A stretch of 64,000 nucleotides of DNA from Theodoxus fluviatilis (lineage: Eukaryota > Mollusca > Gastropoda > Cycloneritida > Neritidae): contig JAWQFJ010016910.1 of NCBI GenBank assembly GCA_034096865.1, forward strand, positions 61,001-125,000, given 5' to 3'. Below, in pieces: positions 1 through 11,800 of the stretch. Within the stretch, counting starts at the first letter, position 1; each line of letters starts with the position of its first letter. A model generated the notes under the pieces. That model saw only the letters and a list, made by a program, of their open reading frames with translations. It was not told where the DNA came from and searched no databases. Made by a program: the position numbers and the translations under genes.

Positions 1-2064
1 GTCCTCGCCTGACCAGGGAAACGAAATAGTCAAATCAAGCCAGAACTAAACAGTTATCTGCTGCCACTCATTCGAGCTTTACATGAAACATTATATCACA
101 CTAGCTCGATCGTCTGCAGGCGTAGTCGGTTCGATCGTGTTCTTCTGCTGGAGCGATCTCTGTCTTCCGGCCCCTGACAATTAAGTGACAGTGACTGATA
201 CAGTGGCAGCAATGAGCAATCCACACATGTGTCGCTTGATTCACTGCTGTTAATCGATTTTAGTAAGAACTGTTGACACAGTTTTGATTCGTTACATGTC
301 AAACAAGGTTTCTTTGTGTGATTTGGAATGTAAATAGCTTGACTCATGTAACTTTCTTTTCCTTTTTTCTCTCTCTTTGCCTCTGGTTTTCTTTTATTTT
401 TAATACTAAATTTCTGTTTGTCACTTGCAGTAAAATTGCTGGCTGTGTTTGTTGCTTTTCTGTTTGGATGATTTGCAGACTGGTGAATTATATTATCTTC
501 TTTCAGGTAGCATAATGCTGGATCAACCAAGGCTGAGGTGTGTTTTTTTAATGTGATCTGATTCTGCTGTGATTAGCAATTTTTGTGATGAAATGATAAT
601 CATATGTGCAATGTGTCATAGGGTCTTTGGCCATATTTTTTTTTTTGGGGGGGGGGGAAGAAAAATTCTTGTTCATTATGAACAGATTTAGCTGAGATGC
701 TTTGTTTGTTGTGAACTGATTCAGCTGTGATTAGCAATGTTTGTGCCAATTTTATGAAAATAAGATGTTTTGTGTTGTCTGTGTAGCCTTGACGAACATG
801 TTGCGAAAAGTAAGCTTTGTCACATTTTTACCCTTGTCAGGTTTGAAATTGCCTACATTATCATCAGTTTCTTATGCCAATAACTGGCATGCTGTAGCAA
901 TGCTCACTGGTTATGTGACTTTACTATATTTCTTATTTGAATGTTGAACATAGCTTGTTTGAAGTTTGAACTGTATGTTTGACACTTTCCTCTTTTTCAA
1001 CTAGTTCAGTAGTTGTCGCAACAGCATTTGGAATATGACAGTGCATTGATGATGCTCACTGGTTTGGTAATTTATTGATGCTTTTCTTGCTGTGATTTAT
1101 GTGGATGTTTGACATTGGTTCATTCATATTGTCAGCGCTTCTGTCAACATGAATTCTCCGGCCCCCCCCCCCCCCCCCCCCAACCCTTGTTAAATGGGCA
1201 ATGTATATTTCTAAAAGGAGTTTTATTATATCTGTTTTACTCACAGAGATGTGGTTAAATGTTCTGTGATCATTCTATACCATAATAGTACACTTTTTCA
1301 GTTCTGCAGTCTATGGGAAAGGTGTATGGTTCTGTTAACCATTTTTTCGCATTTTTACCACACCAAGAAAAGGCTAATTAGTGCTTGAAAATGATTATAG
1401 AACATGGATCCTTTTTGTGTATACAGCCAATATCATCATTAACATTGTTTCCAAATTTTAAGGCATTCCAAACAGAAGTTTTGAAGTTATGTTTTTGGGG
1501 GTCTTTTTTCCTCTGGAAAGGTCCGCCGCAGGCCATTTTAAGCTTTTCCTCAACTTTGAGGTGTTGTACCCCTTTCACCATACTTATCAGACAGCTGGAA
1601 AAAATTATGTTTGATCTATATCTATATGTTAGTTGAAAACTGGTCAAAGAACTCTGAAAGTCATTCACGTTTGGGTTGTGTGGCACCTCAAACATGGCTC
1701 TTCTGGGCATTTCGGACACTTTTCGTTGTTGTTTTCTCTGATTTTTGACATGCTGCAGACTATTTATTAATAAACATGTGCTTCTGATATTTACTGGATT
1801 TCTTTTCCTGTATAAATTAAATGAGAAAACCACAATTATCTTGTGTTCAGTGTCAAAGTGTTGTATTTGTGAATGCTCAAAGTTGGTGTTTCATAACATG
1901 AAAACGGACTCGCGGACACCCCTAAAACTTTAAAACTCAATATCTTTTGAACTAATGACCCATTTTTCATAATTTTTTGTGTTGTGTTTGTTTTCAAAGG
2001 TTCTTTAAAGAAATTGCAAAAAATATACTAGTATGAGTATTTTTAAATTTCATGTGCCTGTACC
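1..2064. other. Non-coding, nothing recognised
   Basis: AT-rich sequence with a C tract at about 1162-1180 and a T/G tract at about 632-658. No exon of the BET gene and no repeat family was recognised. The minus-strand frame at 96-530 has no recognisable domain. Confidence 0.6.
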
Positions 2065-2897
2065 TACTATAAGGCTACATGGTCATTGCCACAGCTTGAA
2101 AAGCTACTAGGCTACATGGTCATTGCCACAGCTTGAAAAGCTACTGGGCTACATGGTCATTGCCACAGCTTGAAAAGCTACTGGGCTACATGGTCATTGC
2201 CACAGCTTGAGTGGCTACTACGCTACATGGTCCATGCCTAGGCTTTAGTAGCTACTGGGCTACATGGTCATTGCTGAGGTTTGAGTAGCTACTAGGCTAC
2301 ATGGTCCATGCCAAGGCTTGAGTATCTATTGGGCTACATGGTCATTGCCACAGCTTGAAAAGCTACTGGGCTACATGGTCATTGCCTAGACTGAATACAC
2401 TATAAGGCTACATGGTCATTGCCACTGGTTGAAAAGCTACTAGGCTACATGGTCATTGCCACAGCTTGAAAAGCTACTAGGCTACATGGTCATTGCCACA
2501 GCTTGAAAAGCTACTGGGCTACATGGTCATTGCCACAGCTTGAAAAGCTACTGGGCTACATGGTCATTGCCACAGCTTGAGTGGCTACTACGCTACATGG
2601 TCCATGCCTAGGCTTTAGTAGCTACTGGGCTACATGGTCATTGCTGAGGTTTGAGTATCTATTGGGCTTCATGGTCATTGTCAAGGCTTGAGAAGCCTAG
2701 TAGCTACATGGTCATTGCCAAGGCTTGAGAAGCTACTAGGCTACATGGTTCATGCCAAGGCTTTAATAGCTACATGTATTGGGCTACATGACATATGCCA
2801 AGGCTTGAATAGCTACATGTATTGGGCTACATGATCCATGCCAAGGCTTGAATGGCTACTGGGCTACATGGACCATGCCAAGACTTGAATAGCTACT

Positions 2898-3131
2898 GGG
2901 CCCGTATTCACAACGGCGACTTATCTGTTTAACACTCGATTTATCCCCTAGCCCCGCGTTATCTTGATCGGTTAGATAAGGTACGCTCGTCAGAGGATTC
3001 TAGGTTGCGCTTTGCTATATATACTGGTTTCCAGCCAAGGGAGAGCGGAACAGGCAGTTGGAATCGTCTGTTTAGAGATAAATCGGAGTTAAAATAAATC
3101 GCCGATAAATCGCCGTTGTTAATACGGGCCC
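2898..3131. mobile_element. MITE, GGGCCCGTATTCAC ends, copy 1
   Basis: About 234 bp with inverted ends GGGCCCGTATTCACAACGG/CCGTTGTTAATACGGGCCC, inserted into the minisatellite. A second copy lies at 62,915-63,150. The internal ATAAATCGCCG motif also forms inverted pairs. The superfamily is not clear. Confidence 0.9.
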
Positions 3132-3232
3132 AGGGCTACAATCCATGCCAAGACTTGAATAGCTACATGTATTGACTACATGATCCATACCAAGACTTGA
3201 ATAGCTACATGTATTGGGCTACATGATCCATG

Positions 3233-3802
3233 CAGACCTGGGTACCCCAAATTTTGCCTCAGCGTACTCACTGGTTCAGATATGTGTATTTTTATAAAAC
3301 TGTGCGTATTTTTTGCGCGGACCGACAATTTCAAAAATGCAGCTTTTGGTTTGCATACAAAGAGGCAATGCAAGTGAAGAGTTACCTCCCCCTTGACCGC
3401 TGAATCCGGCTGTTTAGTTGAAGCGAAACTATGTATCTCTACAGGAGGACACTGGTCACGTAGGCATCCCGCAGTGCGCCTGAACTGATTTTGGCTCGAG
3501 AGAGAGAGAGAGAGTGAAACAGAGAGGTGTGAGGTATCCTCCCTGCAAATGTTATTTTAAGATTGCCTGGATGAAGAGCTCTTGTCAAAACAAAACTCGA
3601 ACAGTACGAGACTGCTTCCGGCCTCAGGAAAATTAAATTGTGGATCGAAACTTCACCGGGGGGTGGGGGGGACCTTTTGATTTCACGATTGTCGTATTTT
3701 TCGATTTCACCATTGTCGTATTTTTTCACACAAGTCGTAGTAGTAGTATTTTCAATAGTTTGGCGTAAAAAAATGCCAAAATCGTATAGGTAAACAGGTC
3801 TG
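3233..3802. mobile_element. 570-bp non-autonomous element, CAGACCTG family
   Basis: Ends CAGACCTG/CAGGTCTG with the 6-bp duplication TCCATG, inserted into the 2.07-4.44 kb minisatellite. It shares its terminal 8 bp and duplication length with the element at 8263. No coding capacity recognised. Confidence 0.85.
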
Positions 3803-4440
3803 TCCATGCCAAAACTTGAATAGCTACATGTATTGGGCTACATGACATATGCCAAGGCTTGAATAGCTACATGTATTGGGCTACATGATCCATGCCAAGA
3901 CTTGAATAGCTACTGGGCTACATGGACCATGCCAAGACTTGAATAGCTACATGTATTGACTACATGATCCATACCAAGACTTGAATAGCTACATGTATTG
4001 AGCTACATGATCCATGCCAAGACTTGAATAGCTACTGGGCTACATGGACCATGCCAAGACTTGAATAGCTACTGGGCTACAATCCATGCCAAGACTTGAA
4101 TAGCTACATGTATTGACTACATGATCCATACCAAGACTTGAATAGCTACATGTATTGGGCTACATGATCCATGCCAAGACTTGAATAGCTACTGGGCTAC
4201 AATCCATGCCAAGGCTTGAATAGCTGTAAGGCTACATGGTCTATTCCAAGGCTTCAACAGCTACTGGGCTACACAGTCCATGCCAAGGTTTCAATAGCTG
4301 TAAGGCTACATGGTCCATTCCAAGGCTTCAACAGCTACTGGGCTATATGGACCGTGCCAAGGCTTGAATAGCTATGGGGCTATATGAACCATGCCTAGGC
4401 TTGAATAGCTATGGGGCTACATGGTCCACGCCACCCTTGA

Positions 4441-5461
4441 AGCAATTGGGCATGCCAAGGCTTTGGATTTGGCTGTCAGTTGCCAATGCCAGTGCATTAC
4501 ATGACTGTCAGTTGCCAATGCAAATGTAAAAGATGCCTACACTGCCCTTTGTATACCATGCAAGGGCATGAGCCAGCATCATTCATGTTAGACGCCAGTA
4601 CCTTAACTCCAGGAAAATGTAATGTGGAAGATCAGAGATGAAGCCCAAGCTCCACAGAGCTCATGGTCTACAGGAGCATGTGGCCATAGCCATACATGGC
4701 TCATTCCATCACAGGACATCACCACAGCTCTACAGAGCTCGTTCATTTCGGGAGGCTAATGCCATTGCTCTTCAGTGCTAATAGTCTTTTAGAAGACTGC
4801 CACAGCTTTGTGAAGCTCACGGGCAGAGGACACTGCATTACTCAACAGAGCACATCAGTGTCAGAGAACAAGGTCAAGCTCTACAGATCGTTATATGATC
4901 ATCAGAAGACATTGCAAGGCGCTGAATTAATCAACCTCAATGTCAAGATTCTAACCACAACGCTCCCTGGTATCAGAATACCATGCAAAGACTTTTGCCA
5001 GCAACACAATTGCACGCCGAGTCAAGCTTGATGTAGATACATTGCTCTAGGTAGACTAACTTATAGCTCCTAATGGCCTCCACACTGCCAACATGCAGCT
5101 TCACTGCAGCAGCCAGACAACCATTAGTCTGAAGGACAAGGCTATAGCAGGCAAAAGCCTGGAGTTGCATTTACTAACATTTCAGCAGAAAACACAGCCT
5201 AGGCCGTAAGTGAAAAACCCAACACGGAAAATGCTCATTGTTTCTTCGATCCGAATACTTACCTTCCTACCAAACCACTATCACCTCTGTGTCATCCATT
5301 TCTCTGTGCACAGTAGGCAGTGATCAGCAATCACTTGGATGCTGATGTCGCGAGTACTTACCTCATCCAGAACAAGACACAATCAGATCACTTCACACGC
5401 TCCACACTCCCTCCCACCACAACCCCAGTGGGTCACGCCACACCGCCAAGCACTGGCTTAC
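4441..5461. other. Non-coding, BET intron or 3' flank
   Basis: Contains short degenerate repeats of the CTCTACAGAGCTC kind at 4650-4900 but no exon-like sequence. In particular, no continuation of the ET domain is seen. Confidence 0.55.
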
Positions 5462-5843
5462 CTGGCAGCTTGTTTATGTCCAGGCTCAGCTGCCTCTTTT
5501 CGTCGTATGTCATGGGACGAGCATTGTCCTCATCCTCACTCTCGCCCGCCGCCACAGGTGGAGGCACGGTGAACTTCTTCTTAGAACTCGATCTACTGTT
5601 AGTCCTCTGTCGTTTTGCCCCGGGGGATTTCTGTTTCCTGCTCTTCTTGGGTTTGGGTGGTTCCGATGGAAGCACAGGTACAGGGGGCACAGGGGGAGGG
5701 GGGGGAAGCACCACAGGCTCAGTCAATTTCTCCTCCTTCTCCTTGTTGTGATGATGCTTCCTCTTCTTTCTAGGGGGACCCTGGGACTGCAGCTTGTGGA
5801 ACTCTTCCATCAGTCTCTGTAGTTCAGTATTCATCTTGTTCAA
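5462..5843 (-). CDS. BRD2/3/4: BET gene exon 11: coiled coil, basic region and first residues of the ET domain
   Basis: 127 codons plus one base. It opens with [19 protein letters not shown] (motif-B-like coiled coil), then basic and proline runs, and ends [18 protein letters not shown]. The next exon should begin with the EKLG-type continuation of the ET domain, but no such exon is visible between 1 and 5461, so the gene leaves the window. Donor GTAAGC. Confidence 0.95.
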
Positions 5844-8800
5844 CTGCAAAGAGACGGACATAGGTTCTTACTGCATTAAACAAATATTCTTAGTGGATGT
5901 GACAGTATTCCACTATTCCTATTCACATAGAGGCACACTTTTCCCCCCACTTTTTTTCACATTTCCTGACAGAAAGCTACTTCTTTCATGTCACTCCCAT
6001 AAACAATGCAGGCCAATTTGGCAAGGGTTACAATGCACCATCATAAAATGTTAATATGTCTATAATTATTTATTAACGTGCATTTCACCATCAGAAATGT
6101 CCCATGTAAGTTAATTTTTCCTGAGTAAAGGAAGGGCATGCCAAAACACCCCCAAGACACATTCACAACAAGAAGGGCAAAGCCCATACAACTCACATGC
6201 TTGACCTTGACCTTTATATAACCTTCAGGTGACCCTCAAGGTCAAGGTCAAACAACTACACCTAGCAGTGACATACACTAAGAAATTCTTTACACATATT
6301 TCCTACCAAAATACATGTGGCCTTGACCCAAGGTCAAGGTCATCCAAGGTCATGCAACACAAAGCTGTTAATTCAAGACATAGGAAGCACAATGGTCTTA
6401 TTGGCACTTTCTACCATGAGATATGGTCACTTTTAATGGTTCACTACCCCATTTTGGTCACATTTCATAAGGGTCAAAGTGACCTTGACCTTGATGATAT
6501 GTGACCAAATGTGTCTCATGATGAAAGTATAACATGTTCCCCACATAATTATTAAGTTTGAAACAGTTATCTTCCATAGTTCAGGGTCAAGGTCACTTCA
6601 AAATATGTATACAATCCAACTTTGAAGAGCTCCTGTGACCTTGACGCAAGGTCAACCAAACTGGTATCAAAAGATAGGTACAGTAGTCGCCGCTTATAAA
6701 ACACGCGGTTATTAAAAACAGCCGTTTTTTAAATACAGTTGGTCCGGTCCGGATTTACCACTATATAACCTATGTAAAATTCCGCCGGTTATTAAATACA
6801 GCCGCCGTTTAATAAAAACACTTTCTGTTCCTTTTCTCGCTGTTCGGAGGGTCAGAGTCGATCTCTGGTTGTGAATTCTTGTCAGCAAACCGTTACATGA
6901 CAACTAAAGACGCTTCAGCGTTTGTGTGAACAGTGATTACACCCTTGTCAGCAAACCGTCAGATGTCAATTCAACACTGTCTAGTCTCGCTGGATAAGCA
7001 GTGAAACAGAAAATGGCTTTAACTTCAGCTCCAACGAAAAGAAAAAGAACAGAAATGACACCCAAAGACAAAGTGGACTTGCTTGATCGCTACCGAGAGC
7101 TAAATTCTAAAAGTTTGAGGAAGGGTGCTGACATTTTGGGTGTGTCGGCATCATTTCTGTGCCAGACACTGAAAAAAGAAGATGAACTTAGGGCTGACAT
7201 CGCAGAGGGCTTCAGTCAAGGCCAAAGGAAGCGTCGGCGCTGCGAGAAGGATAAAGAGACAGAAGATGACTTAAAGCGGTGGTTCGACTCTATCCAAGCA
7301 CGCAACACACCTGTAAACGGCCCAATCCTGTGTCAGAAGGCGGAACAGATTGCTTCCCAGCTTGGTCGCTCCGAATTCAAAGCTACAGATGGGTGGTTTA
7401 ACAGGTGGAAGAAACGCAATGGCTTGGTCTTTGTGAAGCAACAGGGTGAAGCGGGAAGTGCCGACCTGCAGGCAGCTCACATATGGAAGGAAGAAGAAAT
7501 GACGGAGATTTTGGCCAGTTACCCAGCTGACTGCATTTACAATGCGGACGAGACTGAAATTTATTTTAGAGCAATGCCTGACAGCACTTACGTGAAAATG
7601 GAGAAGAAGTGTGCCTTGCGAGGCTTCAAGACAGCAAAAGACCGAATCACACCACTTGTCTGCTGCAATTTAGCTGGTGAAAAGGAGAAGCTGCTGGTGA
7701 TCGGCAAGTCTGAAAAGCCCCGGTGCTTCAAGCAGTGAAGACCTTCCCAACCTCCTACAAGTCGTCGAAAAATGCCTGGATGACGTCAGTGATCTGGACA
7801 GCCCATGGGTCAGATGACCATGGAACAATGCTTCGGCAAACTGTGATGTGATGTGTACTTTTCATGCATGACTTTTTGTATTACATGTACATATATCTCG
7901 GTTGTAATCAGCTTAGTCTGTACGCGTGCCTCGGTCTTCTTACCTTACGTTACTGATGGACATGTTCAACACTCAAACGGTTAATAAAAACGCCGCTTAT
8001 TAAAAACACTTTTGTTCGGTCCCAATGTGGTTTTAATAAGCGGCGACTACTGTATTACTTTGCCCTATATACCATATATAGGTGAGGTATCCAATCTCAA
8101 AAACTTCAGAGAAAATTGAGAAAATGTGAAAAATGGCTGTTTTTTAGACAACATTTATGGCCCCTGCGACCTTGACCTTGAAGCAAGGTCAAGTCACTAT
8201 GTATGTTTTTTGAGGCCTTGTCATCATACACCATCATGCCAAATTGGGTGTTGATAGACTTACAGACCTGTGCACCCTAGATTTTCAAAATCAGAAGATT
8301 CTGGGTGAAAAATCAGAAGATTTTTTCTCAAACTCCAAACAACACAAAAACACAACACACACACTGGAACTCCAACACAAAAAAAATCATGAGATCGTGA
8401 AAACCAGTCGTACAATGCTTCAAAAATCGTACATTGTACGATTTTTTCGTACAAGTGCACAGGTCTGGACTTAATAGTCTCCGAGAAAAATCCAACGTAA
8501 AGTTTTAAACGGACGCCCGGACGAAACGGGTGAGTACATAGACTCACTTTTGCTTCGCATGTGAGTCAAAACGCAACTCCATGCAACTGTGACGATCATG
8601 TCCCCCTTCCGAGGACAGGTGCCAACACCACATAAAAAACTTACTTGGGCGGCCATTGACGCAAGCCGAGACTTGTGCCCTTCATCCGACTCTTCGCTTT
8701 CTGAGCTGGACAGGTCCTGTACTGAGCCAGGCCCCTCCATCTTGACAGAGCCGCCAAGGGCTGGCAGTGGATCTGGTGGAGGAATGGGGTCGTCCGGCAT

Positions 8801-11800
8801 CTTGGCGTAGCGCAACTCAAACACATCCTGCAAGAAAGGTTCCATTCAGACCCATGTACCACATCAAACGGTGTCCAAAATGAGTGCAAGGATTGGAGAA
8901 CTGTGCACCAGTCAGCCTGCCTCACATTTCACCCCCTGTTCAGCCTGCCTCCTTGACACCACCAGCTTCAGAGCTCTGGGTCTGGAGGTCAGCGCCTGCA
9001 GGGTCAACTGACACGCAGAGTTCATCATCCCAGAGGCACAGTCAGCTGCAGCTACTGCACATTATCCAACAGCAGTATCACATCCCCATCAGAGCACAGA
9101 TTTTTTTAATGGCAGAGCTACATTTACACCACGCCACAGATTTTGTAACAGTAGTGCCACATCTCCATCAAAACAAGATTTTCTAACAGCAGTGCCACAT
9201 CTACATCCATGCCCTCAAAGCGTTCTAGTTCCAAGTCAACTACAGCCATTCTACGGTCCAATTGTAGCAACAATACTTTCTTTCCTTCTGAATCATTCAC
9301 ATGCATGAGACTGTGCCAGTAAACCAACATGAAGTGTCAAACCTGACAAAATCAGATTTTTCTACCATTCAATAGCTCTAATTTCAAATTCCTGAGAATA
9401 CATCATGTATACAGCACCCATAATACATTTTATACCTTTTGTGGAAAGGTACTGGGAGCAATACATCCCAGTGACTAGCCATGTTAGCACATGCAAGGCT
9501 TCATGCTGCCAAGCAGATGAAGAGCATGGCTTGGAAATGTCTGCTTCACTACTGATAGGATGTGAATGCCGTGGCTTTGGGTTTCAGGTAAACGAAAACC
9601 CAGACAGCTGTCTACATCAGTCTCGGACACCAGTCGTTTCTCACTTGTCGGCATTCAGCAGATAAATGCCACTGTTCTGAGGGGATGGGGACTGGGAGAG
9701 GATGCCAACAGTTTACATCAGTCACTGTTGCTGCTTGCAAGTCTACTTGACATTACCAACCTTCACCTACTGTGGCTACACTTCTAATTGGAGAACAGGT
9801 CCACAGAAAGTTGACGAGCAAATAAACTGGGATCCCACACACCGCGCTGCACTCACCTGCAGTTTACGTGCCATGACCACCACGTCACTCTCCATGTTGT
9901 TGTAGCGGTAGCAGTTCGAGAACACCAAGCGCACGTCCTCTGCAAACTCTGTGGGGGATAAGTACTCCCTGCTGTCCATCTTCCTCTGTGAAACACAAGA
10001 AAAACAACAGTCATATATGCTACATCAGTCATAACTCTCTTGACAGATCTGTTGAACAAATTTCTCACTAGAAGTCACAGGATAGTTTCAAAGAGTGCAC
10101 GAAATTTGCAACTGGGACAATAGGTATCTTAGCAAGAAGTCCAGCTACGGACCACAGCTCCAAGCAATAAAATTACTAGATTGAGACAATAAATATTAGG
10201 GTATGTGTTTTAAGAAATGTCATGCATACCAAAGAATTATTAGTACACAAAATTTCTTTTTTGCCAACAAAGCTTTTATTACTTAAAAAAATAATGTTTA
10301 TAGTGAAGATGGGGCAGCATGCAGTTTGTTGTCTACCTTGAATTTTAATCAAAATCAAAGTTTAGCGTTCCCTGGATAAAATAGGGTTAGTTGTATTATT
10401 GCAACAACTTTGTGCATGCATAAGTGCATTCGTGTGCGGAGGCCTGTAGGGAGTCACTGTGAATCCTCACTCTGTATCCTACAGCTGAGCTGTTCCAACA
10501 AGTATGCAATGGAGAGAGGAAGTGGGGCAAGAGCAAAACTGAACGGGAGAGAGAGAGAGATGGGAGAGGAAGAGGGGGAAGACGGAGGGGAAGAGGAAGG
10601 GGGGGGGGGGGGGGCAAAAGAGAGAATACGGGTAGGAGAGAAGGGGGAAGGGGGGAGTAAGAAGAGAGGGTGTGTGTGTGTGTCCAAGGAGAGAAGAAGG
10701 GGGGGTAGGGAGATAAGACTAGGCTAAGGAGAGAAGATGGGGGTAAGGAGAGTACACAGAGGTCAGGAGGGAAGGTATGGAGAGACAGGTAAGAAAACAG
10801 GAAGGAGAGAAGACAGGGTTGGGGAGAGAAGACAGGTGCAATACATAAGCCAGCCTACCTTGATGGTGCCAAGATCCATGGGCTTCTTGATCACCTGGTA
10901 GTAATCGGGTAGGCCAAGTTTGTCCGAGTCCACAGGCTTCATGAAGGGCCATGAGTAGGACTGAAACATTCCGGACAAATTGGTAAAAACCCATGAAGTA
11001 GAGCTGGTTTTCAAGGAACAGGCGATGGAGTTCGCACGGAAGGCCTAGTTGCAGGATTATCAGTTTCCTGTGTACAGGTTTGCCACTACAAATAAGTAGT
11101 TTACACAGAAGGCTTAGTTGCAGGATTATCAGCTTCCTGTGTACAGGCTTGCCACTACAAATAAGTAGTTCACACAGAAGGCTTAGTTGCAGGATTATCA
11201 GCTTCCTGTGTACAGGCTTGCCACTACAAAGAAGTAGTTCACACAGAGGACTTAGTTGCAGGATTATCAGCTTCCTGTGTACAAGCTTGCCACTACAAAT
11301 AAGTAGTTCACACAGAAGGCTTAGTTGCAGGATTATCAGCTTCCTGTGTACAAGCTTGCCACTACAAATAAGTAGTTCACACAGAAGGCTTAGTTGCAGG
11401 ATTATCAGCTTCCTGTGTACAGGCTTACTACTACAAAGAAGTAGTTCACACAGAAAACTTAGTTGCAGGATTATCAGCTTCCTGTGTACAGGCTTACTAC
11501 TACAAAGAAGTAGTTCACACAGAAAACTTAGTTGCAGGATTATCAGCTTCCTGTGTACAAGCTTGCCACTACAAATAAGTAGTTCACACAGAAGGCTTAG
11601 TTGCAGGATTATCAGCTTCCTGTGTACAGGCTTGCCACTACAAAGAAGTAGTTCACACAGAGGACTTAGTTGCAGGATTATCAGCTTCCTGTGTACAAGC
11701 TTGCCACTACAAAGAAGTAGTTCACACAGAAAACTTAGTTGCAGGATTATCAGCTTCCTGTGTACAGGCTTGCCACTACAAAGTAGTAGTTCACACAGAA

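Larger units (their letters stand above)
2065..4440. repeat. Minisatellite, about 37-42 bp unit (GGCTACATGGTCATTGCC)
   Basis: Degenerate head-to-tail units of the form GCTACATGGTCATTGCCA...CTTGAAAAGCTACT, with several subtypes (GATCCATGCCAAGACTTGAA). Two transposons are inserted at 2898-3131 and 3233-3802. No coding content. Confidence 0.92.
6168..8567 (+). repeat. TCAAGGTCA-rich dispersed repeat, copy 1 (interrupted twice)
   Basis: Begins with the family 5' end (ACAAGAAGGGCAAAGCCCAT) and ends GCATGTGAGTC; the inner ends form a short inverted repeat (GACTCACATGC/GCATGTGAGTC). It lies in the BET intron between exons 10 and 11. Two transposons are inserted, at 6681-8052 and 8263-8467; without them it is close to the size of intact copies. 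Confidence 0.9.

Noticed and set aside
96..530. 144-residue minus-strand frame near the window start
   Set aside because: No recognisable domain and no match to the expected ET-domain continuation; a TTGTCAG acceptor before GPEDRDRSSRRTRS is weak evidence on its own.
6229..6504. Short frames that recur in every TCAAGGTCA repeat copy (for example [20 protein letters not shown])
   Set aside because: They recur because the repeat recurs. Frames differ between copies in start and stop and show no family, so no protein is inferred.
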